From Eunapius fragilis (taxonomy: Eukaryota > Porifera > Demospongiae > Spongillida > Spongillidae), in assembly GCA_963681505.1 (NCBI GenBank), contig OY811978.1:8701236-8765235 (forward strand): a stretch of 64,000 nt of DNA, given 5' to 3'. The notes beneath the pieces are model-generated. The model saw nothing but the letters and a program-made list of their open reading frames with translations, was not told the origin of the DNA and did not search any database. The position numbers and the translations under genes were made by a program. Shown one piece after another: positions 22,548 to 33,700 of this stretch (its first letter is position 1; each line of letters starts with the position of its first letter).

Positions 22548-24639
22548 GTGCCACATTACCAGAAGAAGTGCAATCTGATTCATGTAGTATGAGTCCTGTA
22601 CCTGGTGATATTGGAGGACAGCAGCCACTAGAGATGAAAGAGGTGCGCCCATGTTTGATCATCACATTGTAGATAGGTGCATGTCTTAAATCCATTGGGT
22701 CATTATTTGTACTGTGCCCCACCTTCTATTGGCACTGTGCTCCATCCATTAATAACACTGCTCTGCCCATTGGTACCTGCCCACCATTGGTGGTTACATG
22801 TAACTGTTCCCTCCCCAGGTGTAATGCCTTTAGTAAGGACCTAAGATGTCATTTATGTTTATTAGATTAACTGACATTTCACTATACATGTATATTAATG
22901 ATACACCCCTAGCATCACAGTGCATCATCTGCATGTCTAGTATTGTTATGTATGTCATGTGCCGTAGATGTATACAGTATGCCTCTTTGTAACACTTGGT
23001 TTCAGTTTCAGGGAACAACTACTGTTATTGATGGCAATGCTGCAGAGCATCCTACAGCAATGGAAGGTAAAACTGTCTGTAGTAGTTTTAATAGGCATTT
23101 GCACTTTTATTTCTTCCTGGGTTAGTTGGTGGGTGGGCAAATGGATGGATGGATTTAAGGTTGGGTGAAAGGGTGTGCTAAAATGCCACTAGCACAACGG
23201 TGAATTTAATTTTTATTATATGCTGAAATGACTTTTTAAATGCAGCCTGCAATACTGTATAGATATATAGAAATAAAGGTCAAAGGACAAACGTTCAGTA
23301 ACAAATCAGGTCTCTCCTGATTTGTGAGTTATAGTCTTGTATCCAGTCATGCTTCAAAAATCATTTTATGTAGTCAATATGCCTTGATCTAAAAATGGCT
23401 AGCCATTTGACCTGCATATTACATGCTGAACCTCTGCCTAATCTGGACAATGGATCCAAACTACATTTCTCTCCCTCCTTGCATATGGAATGCTACAAAG
23501 GCACAGTTACATGTAGTGATACAGAGGAACTGGAGGTATACAATTTACACATTGTACTCGATAGGTTCATTTGAAAGGAAGATGTTGGCAGCAATAAAGT
23601 TGTTGGGTATCGAATTTGAGGGCTGTGTAGTGGTGTACAAAGTAATGAAACAAGTTCTGAGTGAAACATGAAATGGGACGTATCTATATTCAACTGTAAT
23701 GTAGTTGCAAATGTGTTTCATTTATCTGCCATCTTTGCCTTCATATCCTGTATCTCACCAACTTTTTTATAGAGGATGTTTAAAATATTATTCCATATAT
23801 AAATGTATCAGTTGTTAAGTGCAATGTATCCATTAGCGGAGGCATCTAATGATGGAAGGTCTGGACTTTCTACTGGTGAGAGAAATCAGCCATCAAAAGC
23901 AAAGGTATGCTGGAGTGAGAATAGTTTATACCGTATTTACAGAGGGAATTCAATTAGTGCCTGTAAATTTACTTCATGGAATCATGCTCACCATGTTTAA
24001 ACATTAATGACCACTTTCTAGACACACCCCACCCCCTCCCCTCCCCCTCCATGTTCCTTTTGAGTAAACCTGGTTTGGTTTAAATCAAGTATCTGTGTTT
24101 TGTATGTAATTAATCAACAATTGATGAAGACATGGCCTGGAGACAAGTTTGCATTGAGAGATTACAAGAATGGGTATTAACACATGAAAGCTCCCACACC
24201 CCTACATGTACATGTATGATGTTCCCACCTTGCAAGTATTGTATCATGGCATTGTATTATAATCCCATTTTTACCTTCATAGTACATGCATGTATTGTAA
24301 TCTCATGCATGTATCTACAACCACTGTTTCATTACAATTAACTTTTTAATAGTACACTCTTGCAATGACATTTTAATATTTTCTTCACTCAGGGACAATA
24401 TGCTGATGTTGAAATTGTAGGAAGACCACTTATTGCGCCTGATGGAGGAAAACCTCTGATCTATTCCGAAATAAAACCAGGTCAGAAACATATTTAGCCG
24501 TATACTCCTACAGATTACAATAAATGGTGTCCTAGGGGAGGAGGTGTTTAAAATCATGACGTTGTCCTAAGAAATATGTCCTGGGGAGTGGTGGTAAAAA
24601 TGCCTATCCCGTATATCATGTGTATGTCAACGTACGCAG

Positions 24640-24719
<80 letters not shown>

Positions 24720-25513
24720 GCAACCAAAAATGTTCCTCTCACAGAGAAGTTTTCCAATAATCCATCCATAAATCCTACACACTCCAGATACACATACATG
24801 TATTTAACCATTTTTCACGAAACAAATATCTGAGCTGTGGGCATAAACAAAACCTACTATTTTTGACCAGGTGAGCCCACACCAACATGTACTTTCAGAA
24901 AACCTAGAGGAAAAAATACTCAGCTGGAGCATATCCAATTGTGGGCATGGGAGTGGTTTGTTCATGCACACCCATCTGCATTGTCCTTGTATTTACATTC
25001 AAGATACTGATATCTACATCTTCACAGCAGCAGGTGGTATTACCATTGTGCTGATGTGGTTAGTGCTCCATTTCCTTCCCCACTATTTTCCTTGATGTAT
25101 ATACTATGTTTGCTGAATGTATTATGTTCTTTTCAGACAACATTTGCCGTGCTCCTGGATGTAACAAGACCAGGCATGTTAGCCGGAAAAGAACATATTC
25201 CTTCTGTGGTGGCAGTGTCTGCGTGCATAGTCTGCTAACCAGTAAGTATTTATTGATCCTTTGGTTTGTGGGCATGGATGTTAGAGCATACACATGCGGA
25301 TATTTTTCTCATGTACATATATCTGTGGGTATGTGTGTGTGTTTGTGTTCTTTCAAAGATGATTGCCAGCAAGAAGGCAAGGTGATCCATTCAGCACTTG
25401 ATTTCATGTCTTATTGCCATCAGCATCAAGTGCTAATCGAGATGACATGTGGCAATAACATAAATGTTACATTTGCATGTACTACCATTGTTGCAGCTGA
25501 TGGGACAGTTTAA
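22548..25513 (+). CDS. cytoplasmic-tail cassette B (six exons, ITIM-like plus Cys-rich module)
   Basis: Exons 22548-22642, 23006-23066, 23837-23904, 24393-24480, 25137-25241 and 25359-25513 join in frame. Readings include GATLPEEVQSDSCSMSPVPG, EASNDGRSGLSTGERNQ, then QYADVEIVG...KPLIYSEIKP (ITIM-like LIYSEI), then a symmetric phase 1-1 exon with C-x3-PGC...FCGGSVC, and a terminal exon starting DCQQEGKVIHSALDF with stop TAA at 25511-25513. The Cys spacing suggests a small zinc-binding fold. The first four exons are paralogous to cassette A, with the same lengths or in-frame differences and identical phases. An upstream ectodomain is not present next to the cassette. Confidence 0.62.
23590..23790. 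repeat. degraded HHR head in cassette B
   Basis: Same relic and position relative to the exons as at 16985-17180 in A, so the hairpin insertion predates the A/B duplication. Confidence 0.6.
24643..24717. repeat. (CA)n microsatellite
   Basis: About 37 CA units. The matching positions of cassettes A (18534-18555) and C (28895-28917) have much shorter runs, so the length changed after duplication. Confidence 0.95.
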
Positions 25514-25551
25514 GAGTGAGGGGATTATTGGAGATGGAGGGTTAATGAAGG

Positions 25552-25557
25552 AATAAA
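25552..25557 (+). terminator. AATAAA polyadenylation signal after cassette B
   Basis: AATAAA lies 39 nt after the stop codon at 25513, consistent with the end of a transcript. Confidence 0.5.
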
Positions 25558-25680
25558 AAAATTGGCTTATACCAAAAGTTTTTAAGGTGGAATGGGTCTA
25601 TGCTAATTGATAAGAGAATCTTACTCCCACCCTTATTCACTGACTTTTATAATTAAGGTGCTACACTCTACTGCCAACAG

Positions 25681-26833
25681 GTCAGAAACATACAATGCTC
25701 CATGATGGATCTTCTGTAGCAGCTCCATCTTCCAGCCTCTCTCCACCATGTAATCCAGGTTTGCTACATCTTTTTATTCATAGATATTATATTTACAGAA
25801 TTTGATGCCAGCAGATGTCTGTGATGTTCCTCAATGCAACTGGCCAAAATATAAGCAAGGGAAATGGAAGTTTTGTAGTGGCACTGTATGTGGCAGGGAT
25901 TTTCCAGGTACTGCATTGTGGTATAGTACATGTTGTGTGGTTTCTGAAATACATGTATACCATGTTGGTTTGTTTGCATGTACATGTATGTTCTGGTGCA
26001 CATATGTTTCACTTGAAATGAAACACAAGAGGGTTAAGTAATGGCATTTAATACTTTATTTTTTTATCACTGAAATCAGTCCCAGTATTCACAATTCTAT
26101 TACGTGTAATCCAACCAGATCGGGGCCTGTGTTGGTATAAATCATCTGTTTTAATAAATCATATGACTGGGGAAAAGAAGAAAGGAGGGCATTTAACCTC
26201 CGTTGCATTCTTAGACCTGCACTCACTTAAATATTATCTGTTAAGAATGAGATGTTTGTAATGGTTCACCTTGAAGGTTCCCCCTCTGACACTATTAGGT
26301 GCCACATTACCAGAAGAAGTGCGATCTGATGCATGTAGTATTAGTCCTGTACCTGGTGATATTGGAGGACAGCAGCCACTAGAGATGAAAGAGGTGTGCC
26401 CATGATTGATCATCACATTGTAGATAGGTGCATGTCTTAAATCCATTGGGTCATTATTTGTACTGTGCCCCACCTTCTATTGGCACTGTACTCCATCCAT
26501 TAATAACACTGCTCTGCCCATTGGTACCCACCCACCATTGGTGGTTACATGTAACTGTTCCCTCCCCAGGTGTAATGCCTTTAGTAAGGACCTAAGATGT
26601 CATTTATGTTTATTTCATTAACTGACCTTTACATGTATGAATAGTATATATATTTTGGCTATTGATGACACACCCCTAGCATCACAGCACATCATCTGCA
26701 TGTGTAGTATTGTTATGTATGTCATGTGCTGTACATGTATACAGTATGCCTCTTTGTAACACTTGGTTTCAGTTTCAGGGAACTACTACTACTATTGAAG
26801 GCAAGGCTACAGAGCATCCTACAGCAATGGAAG
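25681..26833 (+). CDS. tail cassette C (four exons, second Cys-rich module, truncated)
   Basis: Exons 25681-25758 (phase 1-1, Ser/Pro-rich, GQKHTMLHDGSS), 25812-25907 (phase 1-1, CDVPQC...FCSGTVC), 26299-26393 (phase 1-0, GATLPEEVRSDACSISPVPG) and 26773-26833 (phase 0-1, TTTTIEGKATEHPTAME). The last two match exons 1-2 of cassettes A and B. The counterparts of exons 3-4, including the ITIM-like exon, are missing: the minisatellite joins sequence matching 16877 directly to sequence matching 18029. Here the Cys-rich module precedes the shared exons, whereas in B it follows them. The acceptor of the Cys-rich exon could alternatively be at 25799. Confidence 0.5.
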
Positions 26834-27290
26834 GTAAAACTGTCTGTAGTAGTTTTGGTTTTAATAGGCATTTGCACTTTTACATTTGTATTTCTTCCTG
26901 GGTTAGTTGGTGGGTGGGCAAATGGATGGATGGATTTAAGGTTGGGTGAAAGGGTGTGCTAAAAAGCCACTAGCACAACGGGGAATTTAATTGTTATAAT
27001 ATGCTGGTCAGTTGCAAATAACTATAATGCAGCCTGCAGTACTGAATTAGACCTACAGAAGTAAAGGTCAAAGAAGTATAGATGATATACATATACTTTC
27101 GTGATATATCAGGTCTCTCCTGATTTGTCAGTTATAGTCTTGTATCCAGTCATGCTTCAAAAATCATTTTATTAGTCAATATGCCTTGATCTAAAAATGG
27201 CTAGCCATTTGACCTGCATATTACATGCTGAACCTCTGCCTAATCTGGAGAATGGATCCAAACTACATTTCTCTCCCTCCTTGCATATGG

Positions 27291-28520
27291 AAGCTTGTCC
27301 AGGGGAGGTGTAACCAAACAGAAGCTTGTCCAGGGGAGGTGTAACCAAACAGAAGCTTGTCCAGGAGAGGTGTAACCAAACAGAAGCTTGTCCAGGGGAG
27401 ATGTAACCAAACAGAAGCTTGTCCAGGGGAGGTGTAACCAAACAGAAGCTTGTCCAGGGGAGATGTAACCAAACAGAAGCTTGTCCAGGGGAGGTGTAAC
27501 CAAACAGAAGCTTGTCCAGGGGAGATGTAACCAAACAGAAGCTTGTCCAGGGGAGGTGTAACCAAACAGAAGCTTGTCCAGGGGAGGTGTAACCAAACAG
27601 AAGCTTGTCCAGGGGAGATGTAACCAAACAGAAGCTTGTCCAGGGGAGGTGTAACCAAACAGAAGCTTGTCCAGGGGAGGTGTAACCAAACAGAAGCTTG
27701 TCCAGGGGAGGTGTAACCAAACAGAAGCGTGTCCAGGGGAGATGTAACCAAACAGAAGCTTGTCCAGGGGAGGTGTAACCAAACAGAAGCTTGTCCAGGG
27801 GAGGTGTAACCAAACAGAAGCTTGTCCAGGGGAGATGTAACCAAACAGAAGCTTGTCCAGGGGAGGTGTAACCAAACAGAAGCTTGTCCAGGGGAGATGT
27901 AACCAAACAGAAGCTTGTCCAGGGGAGGTGTAACCAAACAGAAGCTTGTCCAGGGGAGATGTAACCAAACAGAAGCTTGTCCAGGGGAGGTGTAACCAGA
28001 CATAAGCTTGTCCAGGGGAGATGTAACCAAACAGAAGCTTGTCCAGGGGAGGTGTAACCAAACAGAAGCTTGTCCAGGGGAGATGTAACCAAACAGAAGC
28101 TTGTCCAGGGGAGGTGTAACCAAACAGAAGCTTGTCCAGGGGAGGTGTAACCAAACAGAAGCTTGTCCAGGGGAGATGTAACCAAACAGAAGCTTGTCCA
28201 GGGGAGGTGTAACCAAACAGAAGCTTGTCCAGGGGAGATGTAACCAAACAGAAGCTTGTCCAGGGGAGGTGTAACCAGACATAAGCTTGTCCAGGGGAGA
28301 TGTAACCAAACAGAAGCTTGGTCAGGGGAGGTGTAACCAAACAAAAGCTTGTCCAGGGGAGGTGTAACCAAACATAAGCTTGTCCAGGGGAGATGTAACC
28401 AAACAGAAGCTTGTCCAGGGGAGGTGTAACCAAACAGAAGCTTGTCCAGGGGAGGTGTAACCAAACAGAAGCTTGTCCAGGGGAGATGTAACCAAACAGA
28501 AGCTGGTCCAGGGGTACTTT
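27291..28520. repeat. 31-bp minisatellite, about 40 copies
   Basis: The unit is AAGCTTGTCCAGGGGA plus (G/A)GTGTAACCAAACAG, including a HindIII-like AAGCTT. Two variants, GGGGAGGTG and GGGGAGATG, alternate over much of the array, giving a partial 62-bp higher-order repeat. A few units carry private changes (AAGCGTG at 27727, CATAAGC at 28001, 28280 and 28373, GGTCAGG at 28320). Since 31 is not a multiple of 3, all three minus-strand frames stay open, which produces false long reading frames. Confidence 0.97.
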
Positions 28521-28982
28521 AAAGTCTTCTAAGTCTTCTGCAGGGTATTTGTTTAAATAATGGAATAACCCATTGCAACTGTTATATACTTAGCCAATAT
28601 CACGGGGTACATGTAGATGTTATTGATGTTATTGATTTGGGTTAGCGTGTGTTATTGATTCAATAATGCCTAAGATGGAATAGTATTGTGATGGCATCTG
28701 AATATAGTTTTTATTTACGAATACACTGGCAATGGAAAGACACATCTTCAGAAAATAGCAAAGGGCTAAACAACATCCCAATGGGGAGGTGGTAGCTGTG
28801 GGAATGAGATGAAGGATGGTACCACTTCCATTCTTAATGACCATCACTTTGACTGGTTCCAGTATGTATTTGCAAGCTATGCATGTCAATGCTGCACACA
28901 CACACACACACACACACGAATACTCACAACCAAAAATGTTCCTCTCAGAGATTATACGCATGCATAATAATATTATTATTAA

Positions 28983-29045
28983 CGCTTTGTAATCCGCCTT
29001 TCTTCTAATACATCATGCATTAGAAAAGAGGCGGATTTACGAAGC
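28983..29045. mobile_element. short hairpin MITE
   Basis: CGCTTTGTAATCCGCCTTTC is mirrored by GAGGCGGATTTACGAAGC around a ~10-nt loop. It lies at the outer edge of duplicated block C. Confidence 0.6.
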
Positions 29046-29149
29046 ACTATGTACACAGCAAAGCCAGGTATAAGAGGTATAAGCAGTGAATTCGGATAAC
29101 TTACATTGTATTTGCACATTGTACTACAAGGGTTCATTTTGAAACAGAT

Positions 29150-29335
29150 GCAGATTTTGTGGGTATCAAATTTGAGGCTTACGGTGATGTGAATTTGAAA
29201 TGAGACTTAGACTAGTGTAAATGTAATGTAGCTGCAAATGTGTGTCATTTCCGTTTGCACTTCATTTTTAATATACATGTACCATCTTTGCCTTCAATTC
29301 CTATATCCCACCCATTGTTTCTGGATGTTCTTTTT
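29150..29335. repeat. third degraded HHR head
   Basis: GGTATCAAATTTGAGG, AATGTAATGTAGCTGCAAATGTG and TTCCTATATCCCACC match the relics in cassettes A and B. Confidence 0.5.
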
Positions 29336-29639
29336 TTTTCATTTCATGCAAACAAACTTCGGTCAATATGTTCGCTGTAAAATCTTTGTGGCAAATAGAT
29401 GGAAAACCATGCATATGTAGGGCAGGTCAGTGGTGACCACAGATACAATGGCTTGGTAGGTGTGGTGGTAGGAGCCAGGATAGCTTTGAGTCGCACCAGT
29501 TCAGATGAATGTAATTGCTGTCTCAATGAATGGATTGTTGCCTTGGCTGTTTTTGATGAACATAGTGGAGTAAGTACCATATAAAACCAGACAATACTTT
29601 GTATTGTCCAAACTCGCTGCATGGCGATAGTAATTCTCA

Positions 29640-29850
29640 TACGGGTACAGATGATGGTATCGGATAATAGTCTGAGGACCTTTTCTATCATCTGCCCTAT
29701 GTTTGGCCATCCTTATTCCACGACCTGCCTGCTGGGGTACCTATCCCTGAGGAAAACTGAGCTCTCTGACTTGTTTATCAGGGAGAGTAGAGTTTTTGAG
29801 ACACATAACACTGCTCTCATAGGTATATACACAGTCATAATCAGTGCTTC
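29640..29850 (+). repeat. dispersed repeat, copy 2 of 2
   Basis: Paired with 9065-9280 in the same orientation. Confidence 0.6.
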
Positions 29851-29945
29851 CCCGATACATAGAATTTTTTCAATTTCGCTGATTTGTAATTTTGTAGTAG
29901 CCCTATTAAATTGACCTATCGGAAATGAAAACATAACATTACCTT

Positions 29946-29998
29946 GTGTGTGTGTGTGTGTGTGTGTGTGGGTGTGCGTGTGTGTGTGTGTGTGTGTG
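29946..29998. repeat. (GT)n microsatellite
   Basis: GT run with a GGTGTGC interruption near 29970. Confidence 0.95.
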
Positions 29999-29999
29999 G

Positions 30000-30817
30000 C
30001 ATTATACATGGGACCCTTCTAGAAAGATGTACTATTTATCTTTTGTGATACATGTACTTGTAGATCCTCTCTGTAAGAGGGAAGGTAGTATATATAAGCC
30101 TGGCAGGAATATTTATTATTCCTGCTCTAGGGTAGATCCATTATATGTCAATCACGTTTGGCCCTCACATGTTCAGATCTTGATGCAACTTCTCATATTT
30201 GTGTGCTTTGATATGGATGATACATGTAAGTATGCCTAATATCAACTTAATAACCTTAATGGTTTACAGAATATATCTTCCTGAATAATTGATTTTTTAC
30301 CAAAAATTTGCAGTCTGGAGGGCTCACATCTTTGCCACCACAGTGCAGATGCTGGTATATCAGGCATCAAATTGAAGCTCCTCCTTAGCACAACTGAACT
30401 ATGTAAATCATTTTTCAGGGTGATGAAAGGGTTAAGTACATGTATGTAACTTGTTTAATGTTTACTTTCCAAAGAAGAGGTCACTGTTTTTATTCACCAT
30501 ATAGTAGTCATTGATGGTCCCAATGTTTTCCAAAAATAAAAAGTTTGAGTATCAGTAACCCCTGAGCACCATGCGCAGCTAAATCTGAAGTCGCCATTTT
30601 TTATTTCAACTTGGTTGATTTAGCTCTAATAGCTGTAAGTGGTGTTTACGTAGTGGGAGCAGCATTATTTACCACGGCTATCATTAGTTACCATGACTCA
30701 GCAGTTTTTCCCCCCGTATAGTTATGATTCGTTCAGCGTTCAATAGAGGCAAACTTATGCGAACTCATTACAGTGTACAGCCATGAGCAGTTATTGAGTT
30801 GCGATACTGTTCAAGTA
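30000..30817. other. no gene recognised
   Basis: AT-rich sequence without supported exons or repeats. Confidence 0.4.
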
Positions 30818-31795
30818 GGGTAGCGTCAGGTATGTTTGCCACTATGAAGTAGTCGCCACCCACACTTTTAATAGTGTATAAAAACTAAAATAATAAGTTT
30901 GGATCTTTCTATATGAGTTTAAAACAACCCTAATAGGCTCCTTTGTTACTACCTTACACAGTTTGGTTCTTGTGTAGATTAGTGCCCTCCCCCCCCCCCC
31001 CCCCCCCCCCCTTTATACTTTAGTACCCCCCTGTCTTTCACAGGATGGTATGCAATCAAATCTAATCAAAAAGTAATTTACATTATTATCCTCAACCTAT
31101 TGTGGATACTGTTCAGCTATGTGTAGTAATATGTTAGAAAAGGTTATAGGGCCTCCAAATTGTCTCCTTCACATGTACTCTGGCAGGTAAGTTGTAAGCA
31201 GTTTTGAGTGGATGGTCTTTTCCTCGTGTAACATACTCTTGCAAGAGCGGAGGTATTGAGCTATCGGCGGAAGGAGTGAACACCACACCACTAGTAGAAA
31301 CGGACAAGTGGCAATGCTAGTGGCACTACTCTGGACTCAAATGGAACAATATCATACCAATCACTGCCCAACACCCAAATTGTGTATTTTTTATTTCCAG
31401 ACATATGGAAGAATTCAGAGGGAAATCATTTTAGAGGTTTATTTTTCTCGATGGGTGTAGTATGTTACAGGTTAAACATAGTTTCATTGTATTCCCAGCA
31501 TCATACCTTTATATCTGTTGGCGTCTTGTTGTTGTAATTCTACCAAGAAACATTCTCCAGACACTTTCGATTCCACCAAAAACCCAATGACCATCCACTT
31601 GCCTTCCTCTGTTATATTTCCGTTTACCAAACATACTTTCGTCAATTTCCACTTCTATACCTGGGCCTCCAATTACAGAAGGATGGTCAATGAAATACTG
31701 TGTGCAAATGTCCCTCACAAAGTTGTACCAATCAATCGAAGTTTTGTTTGACATCCGCAATGGCATGTAATAGGTAATCATTAGCCAGATGTTGG

Positions 31796-32215
31796 ATTAT
31801 CAGAAACTACGATAGTAGTTCCTATATAGGAATTGACCCGGGTCGTGAATATCATTTTCTAGTCTTCAAACTGTTTGCTTTAAGAGAACAAAAAAGTTCG
31901 TGTTTTTCCTCGTCCCCAGGCAATTCTTCTCCGTCGTCGTCGTCGTCTTCTTCTAATTCTCGGGTGAGCATAACTCGGGATAGGAACGGATAGTGTTGCT
32001 CTTTGTTGCTATCGAACCAGAAGGCAAACACGGTCATTTTAATGTTTTGTTCTAGTCTTCAAACTGTTTGCTTTAAGAGAACAAAAAAGTTCGTGTTTTT
32101 CCTCGTCCCCGGGCAATTCTTCTCTGTCGTCGTCGTCGTCGTCGTCGTCTTCTTCTTCTTCTTCTCCTTCTCCTCCTCCTCCTCCTCCTCCTCCTCCTCC
32201 TCCTCCTTCTTCTTC

Positions 32216-32246
<31 letters not shown>

Positions 32247-33164
32247 CCTTCTCCTCCTCCTCCTTCTCCTTCTCCTTCTCTCTCTCCCTCTCCCTCCCCC
32301 CCCTCCCCTCCCCCTCCCCCTCCCCCTCCCCCCCTCCCCTCCTCCTCCTCCTCCTTCCTCTTCCTCTTCCTCCTCCTCTTCCTCTTCCTCTTCCTCTTCC
32401 TCTTCCTCCTCCTCCTCCACCTCCTCCTCCTTCTTCTTTTTCTTCTTCTTCCTCCTCTTCTTCCACCGACTCCGAGTCCTTCTCCTTCTCCGAGTCCGAG
32501 CATAACTCGGGATAGGAACAGTTTTAAAGAGCGCGTTATATCAATCGCTTTAGAATCTCCTGGAAGGCCATCTTCAAGTATCAGATGTATGAATAAAGCA
32601 TTAAACTGACATACGTAATCATTACGTAATGCGTAATGTTAAATAGAAGCGTTCCCATGGCGACATTTACGTATATTTAGAATTGTGCAAACAAAAGAGG
32701 AGAGCAGACGACGTGTTAGAATTCTCCCGCGTTCCTTACAGTGATCCCAAACAAAAGCGGGCGTCTGCTCGTGACGGTATTTGAAGCGGAGGGGGGGGGG
32801 GGCACTTATTTGAAGCGGAGGGGGATGGGGGCACTTGCCAGTAGTAATAATCGATAAATAATGATAATTAAAAAACAAGTAAAGAGAAAAACATTCTCTA
32901 ACGAGAAAGTTGGTGGAATATAGGAATTGGAGGCAATGGTGGTGTTAAAAGGAAGGGAACAAGGTTTTGAGAAAAGGGTAATGAGACAAAAATCCTATAT
33001 TGAGCATGTGTAAATGTAACAGAACCAAAAGAAGTGCTAAATATAGGATTTTTGTCTCATTACCCTTTTCTCAAAACCTTGTTCCCTTCCTTTTAACACC
33101 ACCATTGCCTCCAATTCCTATATTCCACCAACTTTCTCGTTAGAGAATGTTTTTCTTTACTTGT
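31796..33164 (-). mobile_element. HHR-4, nearly complete hairpin-headed repeat
   Basis: Read on the minus strand: hairpin head 33164-32875 (arm TTGGAGGCAATGGTGG), body with a G-rich run (32790-32802) and ATACCTGAAGATG-type sequence, a greatly expanded trinucleotide tract, and the small terminal hairpin at about 31803-31822 before TATATAGGA. A ~140-bp segment next to the tract is internally duplicated (31855-31990 and 32045-32150). It interrupts the Merlin transposase, so it is younger than that element. Confidence 0.78.
32117..32465. repeat. expanded TTC/TCC/GTC trinucleotide tract in HHR-4
   Basis: A homopyrimidine-rich run of GTC, TTC and CTC units, with TCTCCC and CCCCT variants. It occupies the place where other HHR copies have 10-50 bp. 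Confidence 0.95.
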
Positions 33165-33700
33165 TGACTGAAGGAACTTACAGAGAGTTCTGAAGTCATC
33201 TTCCCTACAGGTGTCTTAGTTGACCAAAGATGAATTATTCGAAGGATTGTAGAAATCTCCAGGTGACTGCCTGATAGTGTTACAATTGCTAAAACTCGAC
33301 AAATTACAAATACACATCTACCTTCAAAAAACGTTCCGACACGCAAAGATACCTCCTTTTGACATCTTTTCCTAAGGCAATGCCACCCCAATCCCTCTGG
33401 ACCTGATCCTCTATCCGCCAGATTCATATCCCTTCCACAACGAGGGCAATTCGTGCTGTCAGGAAGGAGGTGATGTCTTTGACCCAGTGGATTGCAGAAT
33501 GACCATCGCTATAAAAAGATGTTCGTATGATATATTTCCAACCAGCCATGGAGGTAACATTGCTTGCACCAGTAAAAAGGGGGGTTAATCTACATAAGAA
33601 CCCACAGTTTTACGGAAGTAAGTTGCTCTTTAGAATAAACAGGGGGGGTGGCGAACACTCCTGACGTTATCCCAGGTGGCGATCACTACCTATGCTACCC

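Larger units (their letters stand above)
31509..33470 (-). pseudogene. Merlin transposase pseudogene (two separated parts)
   Basis: The N-terminal part (about 33470-33172) has NCPRCGRDMNL, a zinc ribbon, then GSHLEISTILRIIHLWSTKT and MTSELSVS. The central part (31781-31509) has IDWYNFVRDICTQYF, VEIDESMFGKRKYNRG and DGHWVFGG. EIDE holds the first catalytic Asp of the DDE_Tnp_IS1595 domain. About 1.4 kb of HHR-4 separates them, and the remaining catalytic residues and C-terminus are missing. The N-terminal part also carries an internal stretch (CVFVICRVLAIVT) that looks inserted. Confidence 0.72.
30818..33700 (-). mobile_element. Merlin-type transposon, split by an HHR insertion
   Basis: Inverted ends GGGTAGC...GCCAC at 30818 and its complement ending GCTACCC at 33700, each with repeated GCCACC motifs. 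The target duplication is not clear. The minus strand carries two parts of an IS1595/ISXO2-like transposase, the hallmark of the Merlin superfamily. A C-run at 30989-31011 lies near the left end. Confidence 0.65.

Noticed and set aside
24576-24833. Frames consisting of Thr-His or Cys-Val runs
   Set aside because: Translation of the (CA)n microsatellite.
27172-28464. Minus-strand open frames of about 350-430 codons with repeated SPGQASVWLHLPW-type units
   Set aside because: The 31-bp repeat contains no stop in these frames and 31 is not a multiple of 3, so all three frames stay open. Nothing outside the array supports a gene.
27291-28520. Regular ~31-bp repeat that could suggest a CRISPR array
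   Set aside because: Units are contiguous with no unique spacers, no cas genes, and the context is eukaryotic.
31852-32037. Minus-strand peptide starting MTVFAFWFDSNKEQ with an acidic run, partly repeated at 54539-54736
   Set aside because: Similar sequence occurs in other HHR bodies, but the frame shifts between copies, so nucleotide homology of the element explains it better than coding.
32003-32515. Overlapping Ser/Phe/Pro-rich and Glu/Gly-rich frames on both strands
   Set aside because: Products of the TTC/TCC tract in HHR-4.
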